This document shows, piece by piece, positions 32,221 through 44,208 of a stretch of DNA of 64,000 bases; within the stretch, counting starts at the first letter, position 1, and each line of letters starts with the position of its first letter. The stretch is from assembly GCA_025175895.1 (NCBI GenBank), contig CM045994.1, positions 64,262,727-64,326,726 on the forward strand, written 5' to 3'. The translations under genes were made by a program, and so were the position numbers. This stretch comes from Wurfbainia villosa (Eukaryota; Streptophyta; Magnoliopsida; Zingiberales; Zingiberaceae). The notes beneath the pieces are model-generated. The model worked only from the letters and a program-made list of their open reading frames with translations, did not search any database and was not told the origin of the DNA.

Positions 32221-33344
32221 ACAACTTTCTATTTTCCATAGACAACCCTGCTCACCTTCCAATGATAACCACTAGTATAGGAAATTTCCCGAGCAACCAC
32301 CTCCCTTTTTTCTTTATCAAAATAAAATGTCTCTTCAGCTTCCCAATTTAATTCCTTAATCCCCTCGGTAACAACTTTAATCCTAGGGAACTTATACTTT
32401 CCCTTCGTCTCCTCCCTTAATTTTTCTATAAAATCCAAACTCCATATCCTTCTTTTCCATCTTTGCTTTCCTCCTCCCAAGGCTTGAACGCCCTATTCTT
32501 ATAAGTTCTGCTACAAATTCTACTGCTAAATCAGAGACTCGCTCTACGACAACCTCTGCATACCACCCCCTACTCCTCATGGGTCCTCCCAATACAGTGA
32601 CTCCTAGCCCCCCAAGATCCTTCCGCTCTCCCTTTCCTTCATTCGACATTTGTCTATGGCATCCTCCAACACTCCGACCACAACCCCGATCAATTCCTCC
32701 ACCAGCTCTCCAAGGAGGAGATTTTTTTGTGGTGATCATGGGAGACTCTTCTGTGGATTCTTCTCCCCCTTAGCTTCTTGTAGTAAAAATATATCCATTT
32801 GTATTTTCAGTTTGCTCTTATAATGAATCATGAATCCTCCTTTTATGCATGCTAAGTGTTATAAATGGAAAAGAAATATTAATATATAAACATTCTTACG
32901 AAATATCCAAATCAAGGCAGTGACCATATTAATCGACTCATAACTCCTATAAGAACAGATAACCATAAATTCCCTGAAGTCACTGATGAAATAGATTGAT
33001 ATTTTCAGAAAAAAGATAAAATCCCATCTCCTTTTCTCGACCAGATAGTAAAATTAAAGAGCTAACAACATACCCCCTTTTAAAATACCGTAGTCTTTTG
33101 AAAGAAAATTACCATCAACATCTATCCTTAATAATATTTGACAGCCACCCCCAAAAATATCACCAAATAACCTTGGTACCACCTTTCAATTAAAGAAGCC
33201 CTTTCTTGCGAGAATTACACTCAGCCTTTTCTCTTAAATGATGTATACCATATCCTTATGTTGACTAAATTTTTGAAAAGTCGTATCAATGAACTTCCCC
33301 TTCTGCCCGGTCCTGATAGCATCTATATAACATCTTCGAGAAAG
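32221..33344 (-). other. Unassigned 1.1 kb between gypsy integrase end and protease
   Basis: RT, RNase H and the integrase core belong here in an intact element, but no RT motif is visible. Two overlapping minus-strand frames (32229-32480 and 32392-32739), the second Gly/Arg/Lys-rich, have no family I recognise. The rest is AT-rich. It may be a filler segment or a degraded extra ORF. Confidence 0.4.
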
Positions 33345-33648
33345 CTACTGATCACTTTTAACTTCCCCTACTTCATTTCCGACAGGAAACTTAATCTTCT
33401 GATAATAAGGGGAAGCCACAGCCTGAAAACCGCTCAATACTGGTCGGCCTAAGATAGCATTATAAGAAGAAGGCATGTCAACTATTGTGAAATTAATAAG
33501 CGCTGTTCTTCTCCTTGGTGCTTCCCCTAGAAATAAAGGTGACTTGATCTGTCCCATGGGTTGCACCTCATGACCAGGAAACCCAAAAAGAGAAGTACTG
33601 ACCAATTGCAAATCAGATGCACTAACTCTCATTTGCTCCAAGGCCGAC
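33345..33648 (-). pseudogene. pol: Protease fragment of a Tat-like Ty3/gypsy element
   Basis: The minus-strand frame includes FGFPGHEVQPMG, the TIVD-PSSYNAILGRP block and FPVGNEVGEVKSDQ, all typical of the plant gypsy aspartic protease region and the linker after it. The DTG active-site segment is missing: the frame runs straight from the gypsy LTR at 33649. The residues read from the LTR are spurious. Confidence 0.82.
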
Positions 33649-34369
33649 TGATGGTGCTTGCTTCTTTGGATCACCAAGATCCCCCTTCTTCTCCTTATGG
33701 ATTGCTAGATCTGACACCGAGAGAGAGGCTCAGAAGGGAAAAGATTAGCTGTGAGAGTGACTCTTGATCTTATAAACTGAGCTGAGTCTGACACACCAAG
33801 GAAGAGCGTTAAGGGTTGGTCAGCTTCCCGGTGCGACCACTCCGACGCTCAAGTTAGTATAAGTATGAGAAAAAAGTTATGAACTGGAGAAGAAGAGAGA
33901 TCTCGGAGATACCAAATGGAGAAGAAAAGACCATCCCTGATCCTGTTGTCCTTTATCTCCTTTATAGATGAGTTATCCTGCCTTCTTCTTGCAGTGCATT
34001 TACCTGAATGTCCTTTGCCAAGCTGTCCTCATAACCGTCTTTCCCGCTCCTAATTCAAAATATCTTCTGCCACGTGTTAATTTAAATAAAATACAAAGAT
34101 AAATGTGATTATATTAAGCTAACCACCTTTATCCCTTTACTGTTACTTCTTATCCTTCGGCGTAGCCCTTTTCTCCATACCTCACCCCACCGAGGAGAGA
34201 ATCCCGAAATTCACCAATGGCTCAGGAAATAAACATATGGCTCGGGAAATGAACCTATTGCTCGGGCAATGAACATATCGCTCGGCAAATATACTAACCG
34301 CCCTGGAAGCACATAAACTGCCCTGGAACACACATAAACTACTCTGAAAACATATGGACTATCCTACTA

Positions 34370-35082
34370 ATGCCCCCTACATCATCTTTCTTTACTGCAA
34401 ACAAGAACCACATATATTGCCCTGCAAATATACTAACTGCCCTGGAAACACATGAACTGCTCAGGAAGTACACTAACTACCCTGGAAGCCAATCCTACTT
34501 CTCTAGAGATACACATACTGCTCTGGAATGGCACATACTGCCCTATAAATTAAATACACGTACTGCTCTGGAACTGATCACACTGCCCTAGGAATACTCC
34601 TACTGCTTTGGAACTTTATATACTGCTCTGCAAATACATGTACTGCTCTGGAACTACACATACTGCTCCGGAACTGCACCTACTGCCCTGGGAATACTTC
34701 ATACTACTCTGGAACTACACACTATCCTGGAAATACTCATACTACTCTAGAACCGCTCACAGTGCCCTTGAAACACACACACTGCTCTGTAAATGTTCAT
34801 ACTAACCTGGAAATACCCATACTGCTTTGGAAACATTCATACTACCCTGGAAATACACACCCTGCTATGGAAATGTTCCTACTGCCTTGGAAATACACAC
34901 CTTGCACTGGAAATGATCACACTGCTCTGGAAATGTTCCTACTGCCCTGGAAATACATACATTGCTCTGGAAATATTCCTACTGCCTTGGAAATACACAC
35001 CCTACTCTGGAAATGTTCATACTGCTCTGGAAATTTTTCTACTGCCCTGGAAATACACACACTGCTCTAGAAATGTTCCTAC
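34370..35082 (-). repeat. 20-bp tandem array in gypsy LTR (left)
   Basis: More than 30 degenerate units of actgccctggaaatacacac alternate with actgctctggaaatgttcct, so many sit in dimers of about 40 bp. A is inserted within one unit. Long frames across it are repeat artefacts. Confidence 0.9.
35078..35082 (+). other. Left target-site duplicate of A (CCTAC)
   Basis: CCTAC equals 52758-52762 after A. Confidence 0.9.
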
Positions 35083-36108
35083 TGTTGGTGCAGTAGGCAC
35101 CTAAGTCGAACCGAAGTTTTGATTATAGCAAACGATACAAAGTTAAGTATATATTGTTATCTCATGAACTAAATCAAGTGTGCAGAAAAGTCTCAATGCT
35201 GGAGCTGAAGGCTAGCGACACCCGGAGGAAGCCGCGGTGGTCGGGCGACACTCAAGAGACTTCGGAGGGAGCCGAAGGAATTGAGTGGAAGACCGGAAGC
35301 AAAAGCAACACGTAAGTACTGAGGTAAGCTCGTGTGTGCGAGCGTAAGTAAGGTCGTATCCTCTTTACGGGAATGATATTAAGCGTAGATCCGACCAAAG
35401 ACTTCTTATAGATGGTCTAGGTCGAGATCAGATGGTCGACGACCATCGAAATTATGTTTTTGTTGAGCTAACCTTGCCTTGCAGCTAGCATCGGATCATT
35501 GCCGGCTTGGAGGACTCATTTGCCGTCAAGCGATCGGCTAGAAGGTCGACAATCGGCCCGATCTTTGCCATCGATCGTGATGATGGCCATCGATCATTCT
35601 TTGGTCAAAGGATCAGCCTCGAGTAGTCAAGAGTTATCACCATTTTTCAAGGGGTTTTGTGCCCATTTGTGATTGGCTAAAGACCCATTCGATGAGGGGC
35701 TCAAAGGCTATAAAAGGAGGGCCAAACCTAGGGTTTTCCATCAATTCAAAAGCTTCCAAGTGCTTCCGATATGCTCTGACTCTCCGACATCCCTACGACG
35801 AAGTGCTGCCGAGACGACGACTAGAGCTTCAACCTCCAACCTTTAAAGTTGTCGGTAACGAAAGTTCTAAATTGTATTTCAGTTTATTCCTTTTAGTAAA
35901 TCTTTCATTATAACGAGGAGAGGGGGAGTGTCCTTCTACCTCGAGCTTTTTATATCCGTCTAACTCCTACCTCCAACGAGGAGGAGTTCTTTAGTAGTTT
36001 GCCCTCCGTACGTGGTCAAGGACCACTAGGGCCTTGGAGTAGTAGCCTTCGGCTACGAACCAAGCTCTTGTGTCTATTGTCCCCTCTAGCGATCCGATCG
36101 ATCCAACA
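35083..36108 (+). repeat. 5' LTR of A (1026 bp)
   Basis: TGTTGGTGCAGTAGGCACC to CGATCCAACA. The array at about 35487-35610 reads gatcattgcc where the 3' LTR reads gtcgactgcc. About 93 bp of the T-rich U5 are deleted near 36080. Confidence 0.93.
35709..35717 (+). promoter_or_regulatory. TATA box of A 5' LTR
   Basis: TATAAAAGGAGGGCC after the array; the same box is at 52261-52269 in the 3' LTR. Confidence 0.7.
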
Positions 36109-36109
36109 A

Positions 36110-36123
36110 TTGGTATCAGAGCC
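36110..36123 (+). other. Primer-binding site of A
   Basis: TTGGTATCAGAGCC, a full match to the initiator-Met type, one base after the LTR. Confidence 0.92.
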
Positions 36124-36325
36124 GGGGGTTGCTAAGATTCGGTGAAACCACCAATCTAGCCTTTTTACAGATTTATTTTTCTTTTAATTCTGTTTTTTTT
36201 ATTTATTTCGCTTTGTTAAGTTTTTCTCCCGCACTACTAATCCAAGACGCGAGTCTTGGTACTTGTTTTCGTGTTTTTGTCGTTGTTAGTTTCTTCGTCT
36301 CCGTCTATTTGTGTCTTTTGTTCTA

Positions 36326-37966
36326 ATGGCCCATCTCGAGGGTTTTAGCACCGTCCGACCTCCGTTTTACAATGGAGATGACTTCCGTTATTGGAAGGGT
36401 CAGATGGAATGCTTTCTCAAAACCCAAATCGATATGTGGATCATAATCCAAACGGGTTTCACACTTCTGACTAATGAAGTGGGTGACTCCTTGGATTATG
36501 ATCAATGGACCATTGCGACAAAACGACAAGTCGAAGCCGACGCCAAGGAAACACAAATCCTCCAATGCGGCCTATCCAAGGAGAACCTAAATCGCGTCGG
36601 CCCCTTCATAAGCGCAAAAGATCTTTGGACGAAACTAGTGGAGCTACACGAAGGGACCGATGAAGCCAAGGTATGTAAGCGTGATATTCTTTTCAATAAA
36701 CTATATAACCTAAAAATGCAGGAACACGAGTCCGCGACCCAACTTCACGCCCGAGTCCAGGACATAGTCAACAACCTACACGCAATCGGGCAAAAGGTCG
36801 AAAACCGCGACCTTATAAGGTATGTTCTAAACTCGTTTCCGAGGACTACCTTGTGGGCATCCATGGTCGATGCCTACAAGGTCTCCAAGGATCTTTCTAA
36901 AATTAGGTTAGATGAACTCTATTCCGATTTCGAATTACATGAGCAGTCCAACTCGGAACCCGAGAGGGGTATAGCCTTGTTTGCAGGATCAAAGAAGAAA
37001 ATAATCGCAAGCAAGCCACCACCAACCGAGGAGGAAGACAAGTCCGAAGAAGAAGTTGACCCGGAGTTGACTGCCGAACTAATGAACCTAGCTCGAAGGA
37101 TAGCCAAGGGACGAAAGCGAACCACAACTTGACCCAACCAAGGTAAGCCTAAAAGTTCTAATATTAGGTGTTATGAGTGTAACAGGTTTGGACATATCAA
37201 GTCCGAGTGCCCCAAGCTCAACCACCGAGCACCTAAGCACAAGAAGGCCCTCAACGCGACATGAGAAGAAGCATCATCCGAAGAAGACGAAGACCACGTC
37301 TTCATGGCGAAATCGATTGAGTCAGACATGGAGACCGAACCTGGACTTGAGTCGGAACCTGAGGATGACTCGGACTACGAAGCTACCTTCAAGTCAAGCC
37401 ACGGATACGCATCCGGTTCAAAAGATACCCTTAAAGTAAGTCGAACTTTATTTAATACTTTACATAATACGGTTAGGTTTTTGTCTAGGAAGTTAGCTAA
37501 GTCCGATTCCAAGGTCGAGACCCTTGTTGAGGAGGTTAAACTCCTCAAACACGAGGTCTCCCTAACCTCTTCGACAAGTCGAGTTCAAGAGAAGGATTCA
37601 ACTCGAGTTGAAAAGCTCGAAGTTGAGAACTCTCTCTTGAAAAATCAAGTCAAAGATCTTAGGAACACTTTGGAAAGGTTCACTTTGGGATCCAAAGGAC
37701 TTGACCTCCTACTTGGATCTCAAAGGGCCATGTACAACAAGGCTGGACTAGGGTTTAACTCAAACACGACTAATAGGTCGTATATGTCGATTGTAAGTCG
37801 ACATAGGAAACATGTCCAAGCATGGGTCCCTAAGAACCTTTTGATTTCAACTCTAGGATCCAACCCGTACTGGATTCCCAAGGACCAAATCCACTATGTG
37901 GATAGACCGAACCGATTCAACGGTCTAGGGGGAGCCAGTACAAAACATGTTTGTGCTTTAACTTAG
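36326..37966 (+). pseudogene. gag: Gag of A (547 codons, two internal stops)
   Basis: One frame from ATG 36326 (MAHLEGFSTVRPPFYNG) to 37966, broken by TGA at 37130 and TGA at 37262 (the second replaces Trp in ALNATW). Block order is as in B: FRYWKGQMECFL, VGPFISAKDLW, LVELHEGTDE, ASMVDAYKVSK, knuckle CYECNRFGHIKSEC (about 37170-37210), acidic linker, coiled-coil-like segment, WVPK blocks. No frameshift. It encodes the particle protein of a family whose pol is 3' of a 0.64-kb spacer. Confidence 0.94.
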
Positions 37967-37969
37967 AAA

Positions 37970-38227
37970 TTGCATGCTTTAACTTAGAAAGTTTGTGCTT
38001 TAACTTAGAAATTGCATGTTTTAACTTAGAAAGTGTGTGCTTTAACTTAGAAATTGCATGCTTTAACTTAGAAAATTTGTGCTTTAAAACTTGTGAACTC
38101 ACTTAGAACAAAAACATAACCAACTAAAATTCTTCGAAAAGATTGAGCCTCGGGGAGCCTCTTTTCAAAAACATAACTAACTAAAATTCTTCGAAAAGAT
38201 TGAGCCTCGGGGAGCCTCTTTTCAAAA
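37970..38227 (+). repeat. Tandem repeats in A gag-pol spacer
   Basis: Short units with gctttaacttagaaa followed by two 57-bp copies with gattgagcctcggggagcct. B has neither expansion. Confidence 0.85.
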
Positions 38228-38455
38228 ATAACCAGTTAGACTAGGAGATAGTCTTAGGTGAGTCAAGTCATCTTTTTCTTGAAAAAGGCTTTGTCTAAGG
38301 AAGTGGGCGATGATCCGATAAAAGAAGGCCCATGTGCCTCGCCACGACTTGGAAGCCATGATCTTGAAAAGGTAAACTTGACAAGCCTAGGTTTAAATCC
38401 AAATCTAACATAAAATTACTTGAACCTAAATGCACTTAATCAACTTAATTGGAAG

Positions 38456-38515
38456 TCATCTCACAAAAAACACATAAGTATAACATGATTGATCATATAG
38501 ACACAAGTGAGTTGA
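38456..38515 (+). other. Hairpin in A gag-pol spacer
   Basis: TCATCTCAC (38456-38464) against GTGAGTTGA (38507-38515), one mismatch, loop 42 nt. Confidence 0.55.
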
Positions 38516-38610
38516 CCTAGGTTTAACAACTTACAACCAATTTTTAAAAAATAAAAAATAAAAAAAAAATCTAACATCCAATCCAACCACCTTGTGTGTA
38601 GGATCAATGG

Positions 38611-40576
38611 ATGTTGGACAGCGGTTGCTCCCGACACATGACCGGGGATCAACTCAAATTCACAAAGCTTCGATTCAAACGACAAGGATCGGTAGCCTTT
38701 GGGAATAACGACAAGCTCAAAATCATCGGATCAGGTGATATCGAGCTTAACTCGAATTTTGTTATTAAAAATGTATTACTTGTAGAGAATTTTGAATATA
38801 ACCTGCTTAGCGTAAGCCAATTATGTGACAATAACTATAAGGTCATATTTTTAGAAAATGAATGTGTAATTAAAACAAATAAAACAGCTAAAATAATACT
38901 CAAAGGAACTAGGACAAATAACATTTACACAATTAACTTAATCAAATCCTCAGCCAAATGTCTTATGACACAGGAAGAGGAATCATGGTTGTGACACCGA
39001 TGACTCGGTCACTCGCACCCAAGACTCGTCCACAAGATGAGTTAGAGTGGCTTAGTCAGAGGCTTACCCAACCTCAACAACTTGGTTAATAAAATCTGTA
39101 ATGCTTGTCAACAAGGAAAACAACCTAGGACACAACACAAGTTAACTAACCAAGAACGAACCTCAAGTGTACTTGAGCTCCTGCATATGGATCTATTCGA
39201 TTCACATGGAGCCAAGTCACTCAATAGAAGTCAATATTGCTTAGTCATAATTGACGACTACTCCAGGTTTACCTGTGTTAGGTTCATCAAACATAAAAAT
39301 GATACCCTAGATCAATTAATCAATCTATTCAAATTAATCGAGAATCAAAAAGACCTTAAGGTTAAAAGACTTAGAAGCGATCATGGTGGTGAATTCGAAA
39401 ATCAAAGGTTCACCGACTTCTGTAACCTAAACGGATACCACCATGAATTCTCTTGCCCTAGGACCCCTCAGCAAAATGGCCTAGTGGAACGGAAAAACCA
39501 AACTCTACAAGAAGCCGCTAAGACCATGTTGAACGAATACGACCTACCCGATAGGTTTTGGGCAGAAGCCGTGATGACGACATGCTATGTCCAAAATAGG
39601 ATCCTTATGGTAAAAAGGCACCTTAAGACCTCGTACGAGATTTATCACGATAAAATACCTAACATCAAGTACTTTAGGGTATTTGGGTGTAAGGTACATA
39701 TCATAAACACTAAGGATTACCTAGGGAAATTTACATCCAAAACCACGACCGGAATCTTTCTAGGATACTCGACTACAAGTCGAGCTTATAGAGTATATAA
39801 CCACGACACCCTTAGAGTCGAGGAGACTATCAATGTTGTATTTGATGAAGTACCCAAACCTACAAAACCCTTAATGACCCCAAGTGTTGAGCCCACTGAT
39901 ACCAAACTCGTCTTCGACCCTGAGATCGAGTCTAATCCACATCAACCAACTTCTCTTGTCGACCAAGTGACAAGTGATCCGAGTCAAACTAGTGTTCAAC
40001 CAAGTCACCCCATTGATCAAGCATTAGGTGATACAAACTCAACCCAATCTAGGATTCAGACTAACCACCCTATCGATCAAGTGATAGGAGATCCTAATCT
40101 AGGAGTTCGAACTAGAGCATCCTATAGGAACCTTAGTCAAATTTCCTTAATTTCAAAGATAGAACCCAATTCAATTGAACAAGCTCTTCTTGATCCCGAT
40201 TGGATTATTGCAATGCAAGAAGAGCTAGCTCAATTTACTAGGAATGAAGTGTGGGAATTAGTACCACCACCTAAAGACAAAACGATAATTGGAACAAGGT
40301 GGGTGTTTCGAAATAAGCTTGATGATAAAGGTGAAGTAGTTAGAAACAAGGCTAGGTTAGTCGCCAAAGGGTTTAGCCAAGTCGAAGGCTTAGATTACGA
40401 TGAAACCTATGCCCCAGTAGCTAGACTCGAATCCATTCGAATGTTGCTAGCTTATGCCGCACATCGAGGATTTAAGCTGTTTCGAATGGATGTTAAGTCG
40501 GCATTCCTAAATGGATCCATTAAAGAAGAAGTTTATGTTAGCCAACCCCCCGGATTCGAAAATCTAGATAAACCTG
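38611..40576 (+). pseudogene. pol: Pol of A, first part: protease, integrase, RT start
   Basis: From ATG 38611: DSGCSRHMTGD protease, SVSQLCD, WL-stop. Stops lie at TGA 38992, TGA 39001 and TAG 39043; after that about 500 codons are open. Integrase shows LLHMDLFDSHGAKS, DDYSRF, SDHGGEFE, CPRTPQQNG and NEYDLPDRFWAEA, then VFGCKVH. The linker carries repeated HPIDQ. RT begins at WVFRNKLDDKGE and runs through MDVKSAFLNGS to PPGFEN, where J cuts it. It continues at 49648. Confidence 0.94.
40572..40576 (+). other. Left target-site duplicate of J (ACCTG)
   Basis: ACCTG equals 49648-49652 after J. Confidence 0.92.
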
Positions 40577-42415
40577 TGTTGGGCTTTTCCGGGCCGCAAA
40601 AACCGCTTTTTGCGTTGCGGAAACCCCGGAAGTCCCGGCCACGGATCCGTGCGAAGAAGTATTAAAACTAATTACATGTATGTGCTTACAAAATCCTCTA
40701 GATCTACCTTAGAACTAAGAGATAAGGATGCTACCCTTGATGCGATGCCCTTCGCAAATCCCGCTCGTCCAAAGTCCGCCGGAACTCGAGAGTGTCAAGT
40801 GCACACTCCTCTATGGTATCCACACAAGCAATAGGTGGAAGAAAACTCAACCTTGAGTGTGCTAGCACTCCTTGGTTGGTTCGGCCAAAGAGAGGAAGGA
40901 GAGGGAGAGCTTGAGAGGAAAATTCCCAAGGAAGAAGATGAAGTAATGAGTGATTACTCACAAAATGAATTTTCACTCACATAACCCCCAAATGGTGGCC
41001 GGCCACTTCATGGAGGGGGAGTTACATGCATGCATGTAACTCCCATGACCCTTGGTCTCCCTCATGATGTGGCACTAATTGACCAAGTCAATGATGATGT
41101 GGAGCATCATCATTGGCCGGCCATGCCTAGTCATCATCATGACATGGCATTTGGTCAAGTCAAACTTGACCTTTCAACTTCCCTCTCAAGTCAAGTCAAA
41201 CTTGACCTCTAATCTCCCATGGTTGATCAAATCTAACCACTTGACTCAAGTCAATTTAATATAATGAATCTCTATTCATTAATTTAAATTGATTTGATGA
41301 ATCAAATCTCAATTAGACTCATTCAACACTTGAATCAACTTGAGTCTAACTCAATTAGTCTAATTTGGATTACTCTTAATCCAATTTGGTTCATCCCATG
41401 AACCTAATCCTCATGGTTCATCATATGAACCTAATCTCCATCTAATTGCTCTCATGTGTGTGACCCTATAGGTTCTTGTAACGTTGGCAATGTCCCTAAA
41501 CCGATTTAGGAACATAAGCAATGAGCGGTATCTAGCAACACATCATTGCTACCCAAGTTACAAGAATGTTGAGCTCCAACATCACCTTTGTGACTACTAA
41601 TTGTGACTCTCACAATATGTGACAATGTCCCTCTATCCTTGACATCTAGATTGACCAATCGAGGCATAGACCGTGTCATCCTCGGTACAATCTAAATCTT
41701 GAACTCCAAGTAGACTCACTCTAATCACATGAGCTCAATATCTCATATTGACTCATTTGGGCATGGCCATGCACTTCGTGGTCTCACTCTATCAAGAATA
41801 TCGATGTCACCCCCGTCATATAGGAGGGATAGATCCCATCTACATCACTCACATCCCTCCGCATAATTAGATTACATACCCGATGTCGCCTTTATAGTCC
41901 ACCCATTTACGGGTGACGTTTGTGAAAGCAAAGTATGCAACTCCTTATGTAGGGAACCATGGTGACTTCAGGTCTAAGGACTAATAGTCATACTAATAGC
42001 CACATGAGAAAGTATATGACACTCATATAACGATCCATGATACTTTCTCATGGCGGGTCATTCAGTATACATTCTCCAATGCATACCCATGTGTCAACTT
42101 GATATCTCATATCCATGACTTGTGAGATCAAGTCATCTTGTTGACCTACATGCTAGTCTCTACGCATTAACATTGTCCTGAATGTTAATACTCGACTAGG
42201 AATGATTAAGAGTAGTGTTCTCTATATCATCTCATTATCGATTCAACCAATCGATTGATATAGATAAGAACCTACTACTCAAGGACATTATTATATTTAG
42301 TTATTTGGCACCAATACAAGTAAATATAATAACCATGCCTTTATAAATAGGAATATGATACAATAAAGTCCATACAACAATCATCATATGATTGGCTCTA
42401 GGGCTTTCACTAACA
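40577..42415 (-). repeat. 3' LTR of J (1839 bp)
   Basis: Close to the other LTR over most of its length. Differences cluster at about 40585-40600, 40735-40800, 40965-41130 and 41870-41940. It contains a perfect 28-bp palindrome at 41017-41044. Confidence 0.95.
41017..41044. repeat. Perfect 28-bp palindrome in J 3' LTR
   Basis: Each arm is GGGAGTTACATGCA or its complement. In the partner LTR the core at 48250-48271 is still palindromic but with T and A in place of G and C at the paired position. Confidence 0.9.
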
Positions 42416-42430
42416 ATCTCCCACTAGCAC
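42416..42430 (-). other. Polypurine tract of J
   Basis: Minus-strand AGTGGGAGAT sits directly before the 3' LTR and overlaps the pol stop. Confidence 0.7.
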
Positions 42431-44208
42431 TAGTGCCAATCACCGTAGTACCTAATACCCAATGACCTAGTGTGACCATCATGCTTTTTCTGTGCCAAAG
42501 CCTTGGTCAAGGGATCTGAGATGTTAGCCTCTGTGGGTACTCTGCAAATCTTCACATCTCCTCTATCGATAATCTCTCGAATAAGATGGAAGCACCGATA
42601 TATTCGGCCTCTGTTGTAGAATCAGCAACTGTGTTCTGCTTGGAACTATTCCAGCTCACAGCGCCACCATTCAAGCAAAACACGAACCCTGACTGCGATC
42701 TATTATCATCCTGGTCAGTTTGGAAGCTTGCATCGCTGTAACCCTTTACAGCTAGCTCCTCATCGCTTCCAAATATCAAGAAATATTCTTTAGTCCTTCT
42801 CAAGTACTTAAGAATATTCTTGACTGCTATCCAGTGACGCTCACCTGGATCTGACTTGTATCTACTCGTCATGCTCAAAGCATACGAGACATCAGGCCGA
42901 GTACACAGCATGGCGTACATGATAGATCCTATAGCAGATGCGTAAGGGATCTTATCCATGCGGTCTCTCTCCTCTCTAGAAGAGGGACTTTGAGTCTTCG
43001 AAAGACTCACACCATGTGACATCGGCAGAAGTCCCCTTTTGGAATTCTGCATGGCAAACCGAAGTAATACCGTGTCAATGTATGTACTCTGACTTAGGCC
43101 AAGAAATCTCTTAGATCTATCTCTATAGATCTTGATGCCTAGAATACAGGCTGTTTCACCTAAGTTCTTCATTAAGAAGCACGTCCCCAGCCAAGTCTTC
43201 ACAGACTGTAGCGAAGGGATGTCATTCCCAATGAGTAGTATGTCATCCACATACAATACAAGGAACACAACTGTGTTCCCATTAACCCTCTTGTAGACAC
43301 AGGGTTCATCTTCATTCTTGATGAAACCAAACTGTTTGATCGCATCATCGAATCGAAGATTCCAGCTCCGAGAAGCTTGCTTTAGCACATAAATGGACCT
43401 TTGCAGCTTGCATACCTTCCCAGTATGCTGTGGATCTACAAAAACCCTCAGGTTGTGTCATGTACACATCCTTGAGTAAGTTTCCATTCAGAAACGCGGT
43501 TTTGACATCCATCTGCCAGATCTCATAATCGTGGTATGCTGCAATAGCAAGCAAGATCTGAATGGACTTAAACATCGCCACTGGAGAAAAGGTTTCATCA
43601 TAGTCAATACCATGAATTTGCTTGAAACCTTTAGCCACCAATCGGCCCTTATAGGTATGCGTAAGTCCATCCATGTCAGTCTTTCTCCTAAAGACCCACT
43701 TACACCCAATGGGTTTGACCCCTTCAGGTGGATCAACCAAAGTCCATACTTGGTTAGTGTACATGGATTCCATCTCGGATCTCATGGCGTCTAGCCATTT
43801 CTCAGAATCTGGGCTCATCACAGCTTCCTGATAGGAGGTAGGCTCATTCTCAATGAGCATAACGTCATCATGGTCAGACAAGAGAAATGAGTATCTCTCA
43901 GGCTGTCGACGTACCCTATCAGACCTGCGAAGAGGTAGGTCTACTTGAACAGGTGGTTGTTCCACAACTCTTTGTGCAACAACCTCATCACCCACAACAC
44001 TTTGTGGTTCCTGTTCAACCTCCATCAAGGCCTCAGTGCTATGGTCCTTATCTTGAATTTCTTCAAGATCGAAGGTACTCCCACTAGTTTTTCTAGAAAC
44101 AAAATCCCTTTCTAGAAAAACCCAGTCTTTGCCACAAACACTTTGTGCTGACTGGGAATGTAGAAGTAATATCCCTTTGTATCCTTGGGATATCCAACAA
44201 AATAGCAC
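42430..44208 (-). pseudogene. pol: RT and RNase H of J, with frameshifts and an RNase H deletion
   Basis: RT has MDVKTAFLNGNL, then a frameshift near 43400, and catalytic YVDDILLIGND at about 43230. RNase H begins with YSDASFQTD and STTEAEYIGA. The next roughly 55-65 residues of the family are missing: the sequence jumps near 42590 into the HLIREI region, with a frame change, and runs to DPLTKAL and a TAG at 42430. The catalytic Asp and the conserved His block in the gap are lost. The N-terminal part (44208-43900) is an integrase-RT linker with an RRSDRVRRQPERY motif. Confidence 0.9.

Larger units (their letters stand above)
37967..38604 (+). other. Gag-pol spacer of A, non-coding
   Basis: 638 bp, the counterpart of 22873-23445 in B. 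It has expanded by about six units of about 21 bp (tgctttaacttagaaa-type, 37970-38085) and a 57-bp tandem duplication (38114-38170 and 38171-38227). Hairpin at 38456-38515. It ends TGTGTGTAG|GATCAATGG. Confidence 0.72.

Noticed and set aside
32392..32739. Possible host gene on the minus strand
   Set aside because: Low-complexity Gly/Arg/Lys composition, no domain recognised, lies inside a broken gypsy element. Left as unassigned sequence.
34370..35082. CRISPR-like regular repeats
   Set aside because: Units are adjacent and degenerate with no unique spacers, and sit in LTRs of a plant retrotransposon. The same holds for 19430-19621 and 56090-56890.
34608..35104. Long frames rich in CSGN/ALE motifs
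   Set aside because: They are translations of the 20-bp tandem array; a unit length near a multiple of three keeps frames open.
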